64,000 nt of DNA from Tricholoma matsutake (Eukaryota > Basidiomycota > Agaricomycetes > Agaricales > Tricholomataceae): contig AP026542.1 in assembly GCA_026075535.2 (NCBI GenBank), positions 2,046,001-2,110,000 of the forward strand, in the 5' to 3' direction. Position 1 is the stretch's first letter; each line of letters begins with the position of its first letter. Both the position numbers and the translations under genes were made by a program. Below, in pieces: positions 12,133 through 23,025 of the stretch. The notes below the pieces were generated by a model that was not told the DNA's origin, searched no databases, and worked only from the letters and a program-made list of their open reading frames with translations.

Positions 12133-12710
12133 TAGTGTTTAAAGGTCCAGTTCAGTCTGGTTTTTTTGCCCCATTTGGATGAACTGCAACTGTAACTGGT
12201 TGCCTATTATGGTAAGACCCCAAAAAACTGGACTGAACTGCAAAACACTGGTCCAAAGCAGTTTGAACCAGTTTGAACTGCAGTTCAGTCGTAACCAGTT
12301 TGAACTGACTAAAACTGGTCTTCTCATAGAATTTAGTACATAAAACCAGTTGTAAACTATAGCATAGAGTGTATAGTAGTTGACCATAAAGATTTTATTG
12401 ACAATCCTCTACATCTCAAAAAACACAACTACAAGATGTCATGCAAGTTAGAGTTTGCAGTAACATATTGTTTTGGCCATACATGCAATTCTGGACTGTT
12501 TCTCTTGAAAATATGGTCAAAAGATGCATATTTATGAGGAGTACACAGTAACAATCTGAACCAACTTGAACTGGTTTTTATCAGTTCAGTTCAGAGCAGT
12601 TCTTCCATCCCAGGAAGCCTGAACTGCAACTGACAGTCTGTTTTTTTGCAGTTCAGTCCAGTTCAGTTGCAGTCTTTTTCTGGTTCAATGAACTGGACCT
12701 TTAAACACTA
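12133..12710. mobile_element. hAT-type MITE D (578 bp)
   Basis: Inverted ends TAGTGTTTAAAGGTCCAGT and complement, flanked by a perfect 8-bp duplication GTTTGGAG (12125-12132 and 12711-12718). The interior is packed with both orientations of an AACTGGTT/AACCAGTT-type motif, probably subterminal repeats. It shares its ends with element E (34431) and the fragment at 16.4 kb. Confidence 0.9.
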
Positions 12711-12740
12711 GTTTGGAGCAAGGGAGAGAGTCATGATTAT

Positions 12741-13112
12741 TGTTAGGAAACAGCCTCATTACCTAATAAATTTTCATTTTCATTTTATTATATTGGATTA
12801 CACTGAATTATGCTACACATGTGAGGCATGAGAATTTTATTTTACACACATTGATATGTATGTGCATGTATGCACATGTTGGTAGCAACAATGTACAATA
12901 TATGTAACACAGTATATAAACCTAAATATATGCCTAGGGGACCCCATTGTGTTCTCTTAGGTATTCCATCTACACTTGTGGCACAAAACACCTTTCTCAA
13001 CCAACTAATCTATTAATAACCCCTCACATCAAAACTATCAATTTCCCCATCATGTGCACATCTTGTCCCCTTCTTGTAGAGACAATCCAGATAAGTGGGT
13101 GTTGCCCTAACA
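12741..13112. repeat. Solo LTR, copia-like family J
   Basis: Starts TGTTAGGAAACAGCC and ends GTTGCCCTAACA, giving TGTTAGG/CCTAACA terminal inverted repeats, with an internal TATATAA box. A second copy at 24781-25182 is similar along its whole length. No internal retrotransposon sequence is present, so it is a solo LTR. A target duplication is not evident at this copy. Confidence 0.75.
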
Positions 13113-13184
13113 GAAGAACAAAACTTCCCATATCAGTGCACCTTCTCTTTTGTGCATATGTCATGACACTTTGATTGTTTACTA

Positions 13185-14109
13185 GAGCTTATTATTGAGC
13201 AGGAGGTTCATGCAGAAATTGGGTCTCCATGCTCATGCAGCAAGGATAACAGTAGTGTTGCCAACAGTGCAGCTTGGAGCTGCAAGCTGTTGAGCCAAGC
13301 TGCTATTTTGGGCCAGCTGTGCTGATAAATCAGCTCACAGCTCAAAGCTGCCCAGAGCCACTCAAGCCATGCTCTAAGTTGTCTAAAGTTCAGAGGTGCT
13401 AGATGACTTTAAACCTTCTGAAAATATTATAGAACACTCTGTAGAAGTCCCTGCTGCTAATTTGAATGCATATTTTCATACCCTATTCCCCACTGCCATC
13501 TCACAAGCATTTTTTGTAATAGGTACGAGGAGATAAACATGACCAAACAATCTCATCAAAGATACAGATCCATACAAAACTCAATAGTATGCCATATTTC
13601 TTTTATAATAATGGTCTACACGACTTACTTGACATTAAAAAGCATAACTGAAGCATAATTACAAGTAGAACGGTGAGCCCACAACTTTGGGCAATTTGAA
13701 TCAGCTTAGCCAGCTCAGAGTCGCTCAGGGCGACTTAGCACCATTTTGATCAGCTCAGGTGCCTGAGCCGTGCCATGGGTGAGCTGAGCCAAGCTGTGGC
13801 ATCTCTAGGTAACAGAACTACTCATTGCTACAAATGCATGCAGTACATGCCAACATGTGGAAAATGCTTTATTCCACTCCATCAAACACTGCTGTTCCAC
13901 TGGGCTGAGGTGTGGAACTTTGAACAAGGATGTTTTATTCACAACAACATCTCCAACCTCAGACATGTTCTTCAGCTTGGTCACAATGGTGGCAACTGCC
14001 CAAATTTACAAACTACCCTTCTGTTCACTGCTGTTGACACCAATGGTATTCATGCTCCTCATCTCGCATTCTGTGGCTGTTTCAAGTGTGGTAGCAAAAT
14101 TGGAGTACA
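13185..14109 (+). pseudogene. KDZ transposase N-terminal cysteine cluster (CxC-type), interrupted
   Basis: Two coding blocks that join when element L is removed. 13185-13252 encodes EIGSPCSCSKDN; 13816-14107 continues TTHCYKCMQY, then LLFHWAEVWNFEQG, LQLGHNGGNCP and VDTNGIHAPHLAFCGC. This is the cysteine cluster that precedes KDZ-type transposase domains in mushroom genomes. A possible acceptor AG precedes the first block. Element G begins at 14110, inside the coding region, and no further KDZ sequence is recognisable beyond it. Removing L together with one copy of its duplication restores the reading frame exactly, which supports the insertion boundaries. Confidence 0.7.
13253..13807. mobile_element. 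hAT-type MITE L (555 bp)
   Basis: Imperfect inverted ends (TAGTGTTGCCA and TGGCATCTCTA) with CAGCTTGG/CCAAGCTG subterminal motifs. Flanked by an 8-bp duplication with one mismatch: GATAACAG (13245-13252) and GGTAACAG (13808-13815). Many AGCTGAGC/GCTCAGCT-type repeats sit near both ends. It interrupts the KDZ cysteine cluster. Confidence 0.8.
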
Positions 14110-14377
14110 TTACACTCCTCCACCTATTCCAGTCAGATTCTGGTCAGAATTTCCAGAATTCTGGGGAATCCATTTACATATATATTTCTCACAATTCATA
14201 ATTCCGATCGGACTGGAGGGTCAATTTTACCTCTGGAATCCCTGGAATCTACCCAGACTCATTTTTACCTGGAACAGTCAGATCAACCAGATGCATGGCA
14301 ACTAGCATAACCAGAATAACCAGAATAACCAGAATAACCAGAATGGATGTGCTTTCCCAAATAAAATTTCGATGTAC

Positions 14378-14447
14378 AACAAGAATTGAACACTCGACCT
14401 TGGGTCTGCACACATAACAGCACACTTAACCACTGAGCTACCAAGTA
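14378..14447 (-). other. tRNA-like module (type 2) of element G, outward facing
   Basis: On the minus strand an A-box-like TGGTAGCTCAGTGG (14443-14430) is followed 37 bases on by a B-box-like GTGTTCAATTC (14393-14383), the pol III promoter arrangement of tRNA genes. The acceptor stem does not pair well, so it is probably not a working tRNA. Confidence 0.5.
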
Positions 14448-15595
14448 ATTATTTGTCTACATACATCTAATACCTTTATTACCCAACCAAGGTGCATAGT
14501 TACAGCCATTAACGGAATATGCAAACATGCATATTGCATGACACGTGACACGTGACTGCCAGCTCACAACCACCACCACCATCATCAATGCCGCCTCCTC
14601 CTCCTCTCCACTCTACCACCACCACTGCATGTGCACCTGCCACCACCATTCCCATGCCCACTGCCACCATCACCATCACCACCACCTTCAAATGAGCTGA
14701 CTGGATGGAACATGGGCCCAAATGATGGCAATTGTCATTTGGGCCATAGATAAGTTTTTTTCTTTTTTCTTTTTTCTTTTTATCAATCAACTAATTGTAA
14801 TTTATTGCTTTTTAGGCTATATACTACTGGGGACAACCTGCTGCAATGAAAAACACACAACAAAAAATGCGCAACAGATGCCCACAGCCACCCAATCCCC
14901 TCCTCCCCTTTCAAATGGGATGTGAGGCTGTCAACATGGGCTACAGAGGGATGCCAGGAGACCCCATAAGGGGGATACCTGCCTAGTAAGCACCCACCAA
15001 CCCCCCGTACACGTGCTACATTGCACTGATGCACCCAAACCCCTCCTCCTCCCCCCCCCCAAAAAAAAATACAGAAATACAAATGGGGGATGATGGCAAC
15101 AAACAATGACAAGCCACCCACCCCCAGCCTCACAAGCAACTGCTCGTGGGGTGGAACATGGGTGGAACGATGCCCAGGCACAGGGACAGGAGACAACGAC
15201 GACACACCACCCGCCCCCAGCCTCATGAGCAACTGCTCGTGGGGTGGGTTGTGGGTGGAATGACAGACAACTCACCTAGCACAGCAGGGTTGTGTCCCCT
15301 CCCCCTCCCCCACATTTCATGTGGGGAGGGTTTTTTGTAGTTTTAATTATTTAATATTATTACACCTCCCCCTCCCCCATTTTGTCTGTGGGGGAGGGTT
15401 TTTTTTTCTTGACATTTTTACCTCCCCCCTCACACTGAATGCAAGAGGTTACTTTTATGTATATATATAATCAAATCATCCCCTGCGAGGGATGGGCTTA
15501 AATTTAAAAAAATTTGATCTTAATTATCTACTTCAAAAAAATGAAGTTGTGAGTTTGAGTGTCAGAAATAAACTTTATAATAGCTAGTTAATAAT

Positions 15596-15673
15596 TCTCC
15601 TGTGGCTCAACTGGTTGAGCACAGTGTTTGGTTTATCACATGAGGCCTTGAGTTCAATCCTTGCTCTGCACCA
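15596..15673 (+). other. tRNA-like module (type 1) of element G, outward facing
   Basis: A-box-like TGGCTCAACTGG near 15602 sits in a paired D-arm (GCTC...GAGC); B-box-like GAGTTCAATCC at 15650-15660. It resembles the left module of element I. Transcription would run toward the right terminus. Confidence 0.55.
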
Positions 15674-16114
15674 ATTAATTTTGTAGGCAACTGAGGAACT
15701 TCAGGACTCAAAGTTTGACTTGACTTGACTTTCTACTGTTGTATACTGTAAGTTAATTAAACTAAACATGCATAACTTGGAGTCTGGAATAACTGGAATC
15801 TGGTCGGAATAATTGGACTCCAGTGGAATCTGGTTGGAATAACTGGATTCCAGAGAGTCCGATCAGAATAGGTGGGGGAGTGTAAATTACTGGGCAGAGT
15901 GGGGCCAGGGGGTATCACATATCTATGTAGGGGTGTATGGCTATGGGGTGATGTATTATGATGTTATTCTATACTTTGCTTGCCCTCCTTCACTCCTTCT
16001 CCAGTTCTTGAGAACCATGGAAAGATTTGAGGTAGTGGTGGTGCAAGATCAAGAAGTCATCCCTACCACATATATGCCCCATATTCACCTGTTGAATGAA
16101 GAAATATGAGTAAG

Positions 16115-16449
16115 ATACAATCAATGTCAATCTGGTACAACAAAATACTCATACACAAATGTATTTGGTTATATCTTGCTCAATTCTCAACCATTTTTGA
16201 TGACCCAGGGATCAAATTTACTGCATTATATGTGGAAACATGGTACAAACATAAGCTCTCATGATAAGACCAGTCTCAACCAGTTTAAACCAGTCTTTTG
16301 TGGTTTTATGATAATTTTCAAAAATGAAAGACTGTTAACTGGACTGCAAAAGACTGGTCCATAAATAGATCTCTGGTCTGGTCTTTTCTAGTCATATCAG
16401 TCCAGTTTCAGTCTTTTTTTGGTCCTATGGACTGGACCCTTGAACACTA
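16115..16449. mobile_element. Truncated element F of the D/E hAT family
   Basis: Similar to the right-hand 300 bases of element E (compare 34930-35234), ending CCTTGAACACTA. The left end is missing. It abuts the RNase-H-like coding remnant that starts at 16450. Confidence 0.6.
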
Positions 16450-17539
16450 CACCAGAATGTTGCTGCCTTGTAGGAGGTGAAAATGAACAGTAAGGTGGAG
16501 GCCCAGTTCCACAGCTACTGCTTCTGCCCAGCTGATGTCAAAGGCTTTTCTGAGGCCTACATGAAGACCTGGGGCATACTTCCATATTGCAAAGAATCCC
16601 TTGATGACAACACCAATGCCAAATGAGGTACTTGGATCTCTCCACCAGTCTATATCAACCATATCCTGGCCCTTCAGGGGATTTCATTCAGGAGTTGATG
16701 GAGGAGGAAGTGGGTCCATGACAGATCATGTCAGACTGATGATGGTGCATGCAACTTGGCTCAGGGCAAGGTAAACTGCTGTGAGAAAAGTGAGATCAAG
16801 CAATGGAATGGCCTGATAAGGGGAAAAATGCAAGAGACATGAACTAGTTTCCCATGGAGGGTGGCCACTTCATGCGCTGAGAGGAGCCTGTCAGGGGATT
16901 GCCAATCTTTGGTGAGCTGTTGTGTGGCTTGCAACTTCTCTTTCAGTAAGGTAACCAATTTGCAGTCTAAATTCCAGTTGAAACCAATGTATCTCTGGAT
17001 GGAGGCAAAGTCTTGAGACCAATTCCTCTGACCAGATTTCCAATTGTTTTCTACTGCCTTTCCCAGCTGCCTTGCATCACAGCCCACCTCCTATCAGCAG
17101 CACTGCCTAGAGATGAAATTCCCTCATTTCCAATTTGATGAAACGGTTTCAGGATATTTGTCTTGGGAGGCCAGTTTGCAAATTATCACAGCCTTGGAAA
17201 CTCCGATCACCTCCAGTCCTTAGTATTTAAGCTAGCTACTTTCATCTTGTATTAGGCAGTTTGTAAATCAACAAAGTCACCCACCTTAAGTTAAACACCT
17301 CCAATCCCCTTCTAAGTCTACCTCAAACTTTACCTCGTTCTCCCCAGAAAACCTCCAGATCTCTTATCTCCCTCTTAACCCTTGTCTTGAAATTAGGACA
17401 CTTGATGAGGAGAAGGGTGCAACTTCTTACAAGTTGAAGCCAAGTCCATTCTATTCCCCTCACACTTGGTGCATCACATCAAGTGGACTCTGCCCCAGAA
17501 TCCCATCAGGTTTCCTTTTGTGCTTCTGTCCTCCCTTTA
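16450..17539 (-). pseudogene. Reverse transcriptase-RNase H pseudogene, 3' part
   Basis: Continuation of the RT gene at 18720-20620. 16761-17087 encodes QRYIGFNWNLDCK and HGKLVHVSCIFPLIRPF; 16450-16662 encodes DIDWWRDPSTSFGIGVV and ISWAEAVAVELGL, the RNase-H-like end of basidiomycete DIRS-like reverse transcriptases. 17090-17540 between these blocks and element C is not recognised and may be another old insertion. No tyrosine recombinase was seen, so the DIRS assignment is tentative. Frame changes and stops make it dead. Confidence 0.6.
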
Positions 17540-17547
17540 TCCTTCAA

Positions 17548-18711
17548 TAGTGCTTGAAGGTCCAGTCCTTGGTTATGTAACAGTCTTTTGGAATTTTGAG
17601 ATGTAATCTGCCTAGGGTGTAGCACAGGTACAGGTGAACATGTAGTATTCTGCCTGCAGGTAGCACAGGTGTAGGTATGGGTTTGTATATCTGTACCTGT
17701 GGCAACACCACACCTGTACTCATGGTGTTGCAGGTTGTCACAGGTTTGAGTTGGGATATATTTCATAACAGGTTTTGTGGTTCCAATATTCTTCTGAGCT
17801 CTTTGCTTTGAGTTAAAAGAATTTTTATCAAGTTTTATGAGAATCAATTGTTGTTACACTAAGGCATGTATCTGCCTGGTACTGTGGGATCTTATGACAT
17901 ACAATGATCTAATTCAGTGAAGTTGATGTTATTTTGCATGGTTACCTTGAGTGTTCCTTCCAAAAATTGCTCCTCTCATGCAAAAACTACTCTGCCCAGA
18001 TAGAATGCAGCATATTACTAGTTTCTTTGTCTTCTTCATGATGGATAAAAGAGGTTGGCAGATGATTTGTGAAAGAATTGAACATTATATCATAATTTAT
18101 ATGTGGATTCAAGTGTTGAAGCAGTATAGAAAAGTTGGATAACTTTCTAGTATAGCTACCTCTTATCTTTGTTTTAGCTACACATAGTTTATGCCATGTT
18201 ACTCAAGTGCTACTGAAACACCATATAAAACCCATGCTTATAACCTGTACCTGCAGGTATGGTGTTTGTACAGGTATGGTGTCACAGGTGACAGGTGTGG
18301 TCTTGCCTGTGGTGTCACCTGTGCTACACCCTAAATTAAAGCCTTACAACTTATCCTGGCATTTCAGGATGTTTTGTACACAATGTCAAGATAGGACCAA
18401 AAAGGTTTTGTCATTATGCCTCAGTGGTTTTTACAGAATTAAATGTATTAAACACAAATCAATTTTTCCAGGTCATACACTTTTCTCAAAACCTCAGAAA
18501 ATGTATAGACTGAAAAAACTGTTTTATGTTTAATATGTTTAATTCTGTAAAAACCACTGAGGCATAATGACAAAACCTGTTCAATCATATCTTGACATTG
18601 TGTACAAAAGTCCTGAATTGCCAGGATAAGTTGTAAGGTATAAACAAGCAGATTACATCTCAAAATTCCAAAAGACTGTTACATAACCAAGGACTGGACC
18701 TTCAAGCACTA
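17548..18711. mobile_element. Palindromic hAT-type foldback element C
   Basis: Ends TAGTGCTTGAAGGTCCAGTC and complement, with a perfect 8-bp duplication TCCTTCAA (17540-17547 and 18712-18719). The inverted repeat runs almost to the centre near 18490, so the element without its nested insertion is nearly one long palindrome. Element B lies in the left arm: the right arm reads without interruption across the matching point. It splits the RT pseudogene. Confidence 0.85.
17613..18333. mobile_element. Element B, same TIR family as A, nested in C
   Basis: Inverted ends TAGGGTGTAGCAC and GTGCTACACCCTA match element A. The ends carry ACAGGT/ACCTGT repeats. Compared with the intact right arm of C, this is where the left arm is interrupted. 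The flanks (AATCTGCC and AATTAAAG) do not form an 8-bp duplication. Confidence 0.7.
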
Positions 18712-18719
18712 TCCTTCAA

Positions 18720-20620
18720 CCACTACTGACTGGGTACAACTGGAAATCCAATGACTTCTTTTGTTCTGCTCAGAACTTAACACAAAGGGGCAAAGTTTTT
18801 CTACACTCCACAGCACCCCAAAGTACCCTGTTATATCCATGAACTCTTGCTCTGACCAGGATTGATGGGGGAGCTGAATGGTGAGAAAATGATCCACCAA
18901 TTTTCAGGTCAAACCAAAGTTTGCTGCTCCATAGATGGCAACAAGCATGTCAGCTATAGTGCCAAATACACTGGCAATTGAGGTGAGACTGAACATGACA
19001 GCTCTGTCAACATAGACCACTCCTTCCCAGAAGATGCAGAGGGCATGTTGTTGGCTGGGGTAAATGGGTGTAAGGTGGTATGCTGCTGATATGTCAAAGG
19101 TTGCTGCAACACAGCCAGGGGGAAGGGAAAGGATGAGTTTGGCTGTGCTGTTAAAGATGCCCAGAATGTAGGAAAGTCACCAGAACCTACCCCTGCATTG
19201 ACAGATGTGATGTTGGGATTGTTCCTGGGGAATGACATGTCTTGAACAACCTGGAGCTTGTTTGAATGTGGCTTGGGAACCAGTCCCAGTGGGGATGTTC
19301 AGAAGGGGCCTGTTATGGACTCTAACATGTCTGGGGTATACACTTCTGAATAATGGCCTGCTGCTTGTTCACTGGCAATGTAAGCACAAATGAACTTGAG
19401 GTCAAATTGAGAAGAAGCATGATTGTCAAAAAATGTATGTGTAAGGTGGAGTCTCTCTAATGCCAACTTCAAAACCTTCCCACCTGTAATTATGTGCTTC
19501 CAATCATCATTTAAGCCATGTTTACAAAAGAATTTCCTCAACATGGTCAGGGTTGAGGGGAGTGACCACAGTTTGAGGGTCAGGCATGGGCTCCATGACT
19601 GGACTCTCCACAGAGGCTGCACCCATGGAAGCCAACACAGGAATCTCTGAAGTGGCAGTTTGAGTTCCGAGACCAGTTGAAGCAGAAATGTTTTCTGTTG
19701 GGGGCAAGCAGTGTGTTTCCACTTTTTTGATGACAAGGCAATGGGAGCAACCTTTCTTCCAGTGGTAGTGACTTTGGCTTTGCAATCTGGTGGGAGGTGA
19801 CCTGATCTGCCACATGAGCTGTGGCAAGTGTGCTTAGGTCATGGGTTGGGCACAGGGTGACTAGCTCACACTGGGAGATATTGTAGTCCATGGCAATTTC
19901 CCAGCTGTGTGAGCACCCAAGGTCCATAACTATTTTGTGATGTGCTGCCAAGGCCATGGCTTTTGTCTCACCAAAATGTTCTCTTATATGCCCTTTGGCT
20001 GCTGTGGCAGCTGCATACCAGTCTACAACAGATATGCTTCTCTCATTTTTCTGGTCAAGGCCTTTAGCTGATAGCCCACCCTGGGCATTTATTGTAAAGT
20101 CCTCCTCACCATGGGCTGCTTTCAAGTAGGCAGCCCTAGTGCATGTGGTGTATGGGACATATTGGAAATGATGGAAGGCTTCTTCAAATTTCTGGGGGAA
20201 TGATCAGTTATTGTGATGCAGCCATTGCAGAAACATGATTGAGACAAGGCAAACATGAAAGAGTAAACTCCTTGTTAAGGATGGACAATGAGGCCCAATG
20301 AGGAATCTGTTGATGCCAGGCTGTGTATTTTGACATGATGAGGCTCACCAAAATGAAGTCAGATTGTGTCAGTCTGAACTAACCAGTTGCACAAATGCTG
20401 ATGTCATCTGATGTTATCCAATTATTGGGGAACAACAATTTCACATTGATTTGCACCAGAATAAGATTACATCTTTTGATGCTATGTGATCAGTACAGTA
20501 TGCCCAATGCTTCTTTTATCACCTCCCCATGATTGCCAGATCTCCTCCAATAATCCACCACAAGTTCCCACATTGCCTCCACTGCACTCCCCATTTCCAC
20601 CAAGCCATAGGCCCCATTCT
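18720..20620 (-). pseudogene. Reverse transcriptase pseudogene, 5' part (DIRS-like)
   Basis: From 20.6 kb downward: a poorly conserved N-terminal region, a block with FEEAFHHFQYVPY, a Cys/His cluster (CFNWSRNSNCHF, then CSLCGESSHGAH, near 19.6 kb), the pre-RT region SEVYTPDMLESITGPF (19.3 kb), VVQDMSFPRNNPN (19.25 kb), and the palm region where VDHFLTIQLPHQSW (18.88 kb) stands for the usual VDDF. One catalytic Asp is thus lost. Several frameshifts. It is followed by element C and then the 3' part. A CpG-containing relative of the stretch near 20.3 kb lies at 52.7 kb. Confidence 0.65.
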
Positions 20621-20724
20621 ACATAAGAGAGGTGTTACTTTATTGATTTACAATTGTTCTGCAAAATAAATCATTCATATCACAATGATAGGATAGATCA
20701 GTTCCATGACATACTAGGTGCCGC

Positions 20725-21899
20725 TGATAGGTTGTCTTCTCGGCTCAAGGACTGATTCAACACTTTAGCATCATTCTAATCACATCGGCTAACTCCTACA
20801 ACGTCCCAGACGCAGCGTGACATACTCTATCAATTGCGATATCATATCGACCGCATCAAAACATCACCAGTGACATTGATAGTATCAAAAGACCACATCG
20901 CACAACCTTAGGACTACCCTGAAAGTCCCTAAGATTCCCCTACACGACCACCGAACATCCCTGACCAACTTTGAACAAGCCACAACTGCGATCGACCATT
21001 GTCGACCATCGTCGAGCATCATCGATCAATATCGAGAAACTACAAGCAACATCGGGTGCCGCCTTCGTTATCTAAATGGTGGAAGACCATGCACTAGGAC
21101 GTATTCCAACTCGTGTTCAAACCTGCTGATGATAGGTCAGCTTCATTCCAAGTCCCTATCGCACACAGAACCTGCTGGACATATTATTGCGAGACTTAGC
21201 GCAGTTTATACACAAAGGACAGTCTCTTTTAGTTCTTTCCTTTTATTACTCTTTCATCATATGATATATATATCTTTCTTGTTCGGATTCCAGTCTCCTT
21301 TATGGCCTTGTGCCTTAACTCATATCTTTTGCCTCATGTTCTACACATGTTTCTCATTCCATTTTAGGAAGTTTCTTTAAAACATATAAAACTCTGTAGT
21401 ATCTACTTGAAAATAACAAGAAATTGTCTTCACATATCATCTCGTATACAGTTCTAAGCATCTGATCAGCTTTCTAAAACAATCTAAGTCTCTGCGGGTT
21501 TTCTCAATCGACGAGAAACCTCTGCAATCATCGCATCCTCGATCCTCCCTTGATCCTCTCATCATAGTTCTAGCAACCCTTCCAACACTTCATAGCAGTT
21601 TGCTGCACTTTTTGTATACCATCGACCTATCGAAAGGTCCCCATAATTCACATATCGACCATTGACGATAAAACTCGTTTGCCGTCGATCTCGTCGATCA
21701 CCCTCGATATCAATCGATACTTGATTGGACCACGACAAACGTCTTCATCTCGCATAACACTACCTTCACGACTAGTAATCTTCTCAGAGGTTTGACCACA
21801 AACTTTCGGAATGTCTCGCAACCCTCCTCTGACTCGTCGCAAACATCATCGATTGCCTCATTGGCAGTTCTGGTGGTTTTCCCGGGTTGAGCATCATCA
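20725..21899. repeat. Solo LTR, CpG-rich family, copy 1
   Basis: 1175 bp, starting TGATAGGTTGTC and ending GGGTTGAGCATCATCA (TG...CA). A 4-bp direct repeat CCGC flanks it (20721-20724 and 21900-21903). It contains many ATCGTCGAGCATC-like short repeats and a TATATA stretch near 21260. Its abundant CpG contrasts sharply with the neighbours and suggests a young or unmethylated insertion. The family is not identified. Confidence 0.65.
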
Positions 21900-21905
21900 C
21901 CGCGC

Positions 21906-23019
21906 TGATAGGTTGTCTCCTTGGCTCAAAGGCCGATTCACCATTTCAACCACATTCTAATCACATTGGATAACTCGCACAAGGTCCCAGAAGCAGCGCG
22001 ACCACTCCCGACCAAGTCTACCGAGCACGATATCATATCGAACGCGATTGAACATTGTCGGGCATCGTATCAAATGCGATCAAACATTGTCAAGCATCGT
22101 ATCGAATGCAATCAAACATCGTCGAGCATCATCAAGCATCGTCAAGCATCGTCGAGCATCATTGATCGATATCGAGAGACTGTGAGCAACATTGGGAGCC
22201 GCATTTGTTATCTATATGGTGGAATACCATGTGCCAGGAAGTATTCCAACTCGTGCTCAAACCTGCTGATAGTAGGTCAGCCTCATTCCAAGTCCCTATC
22301 ATGCACAGAACCTGCTGGACGCATTATTGCAAGACTTAGCATGGTTTATACACAAAGGACAGTCCACTTTTAGCTATTCTTTCTTATTATTTCTTTATCA
22401 TGTGTTATATTCACCCCTTCTAGGCTCGCTTTATTGTTCTGATATACTTATATTGTCTTTTGCCTCAAGTTTTCCACATGTTTGCCTCATGTTCTCTAGC
22501 CTTTTTAGGTACTTTCTTTATTTTATATAAAAAGATGTACTAGATACAAAGAAAAACAAGAAAGTCGTCATCTTCCTCCCAAATCACAGTGATTTGAGAG
22601 TACAGTTTAGTCTTATTCAGTCCGAAGTTTGGTGTTTTATGCTAAACCTCCTTGAAATTCCTCGCATTGCGCTATTTTCGCTCTCGCTTCCCTCGATTAG
22701 CCTTTTCTTCACTTCTACTACTTGTCTAGTCTCCCGATCTTGTGTCCGAACATATCTGCGCACTCGAAATTCCTTGAAACTTCTTCGAAAAATATTGCAA
22801 CATCTCGAAAAGCATTGCAACACCTCAAAAATTATCACAATGTCTCGAAACACATTCTTTTAGCCTCAAACTGCTTTGACAAGCAGTTGTTTCATGACTA
22901 TTTGATGGTCGGTCTGACAGGTGACATCTAGAGGGCCTCGCATCCTTCCTCTGACTCGTGTTATACCATCCAAAGCCTTTTTGTGGGTTTTGTTTGGGTT
23001 TCCGGGTTGAGCATCATCA
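21906..23019. repeat. Solo LTR, CpG-rich family, copy 2 in tandem
   Basis: 1114 bp, same ends and same order of sequence as copy 1, with blocks of divergence. Flanked by GCGC (21902-21905 and 23020-23023), which overlaps the duplication of copy 1. The two are either separate solo LTRs or a pair left after internal loss. Confidence 0.65.
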
Positions 23020-23025
23020 GCGCTT

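Larger units (their letters stand above)
14110..15885. mobile_element. Paired-tRNA-like TIR element G (1.8 kb)
   Basis: Inverted ends TTACACTCCTCCACCTATTC and complement at the right. Just inside lie subterminal repeats of a GGAATCTGG/CCAGATTCC type. Left to right it holds a tRNA-like module on the minus strand, a CCACCACC-rich tract, a GGGCCC stretch followed by an intron-like segment (14750-14815), GAGCAACTGCTC hairpins with GGGTGG, two CCTCCCC...GGGGAGG hairpins (15300-15430) and a tRNA-like module on the plus strand. The order is that of elements I and H in reverse. No protein of its own is recognised. No clear target duplication. It lies inside the KDZ fragment. Confidence 0.65.

Noticed and set aside
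20725..23019. CRISPR-like array from the repeated ATCGTCGAGCATC motif
   Set aside because: Repeats are short, irregular and without unique spacers; this is a eukaryotic LTR.
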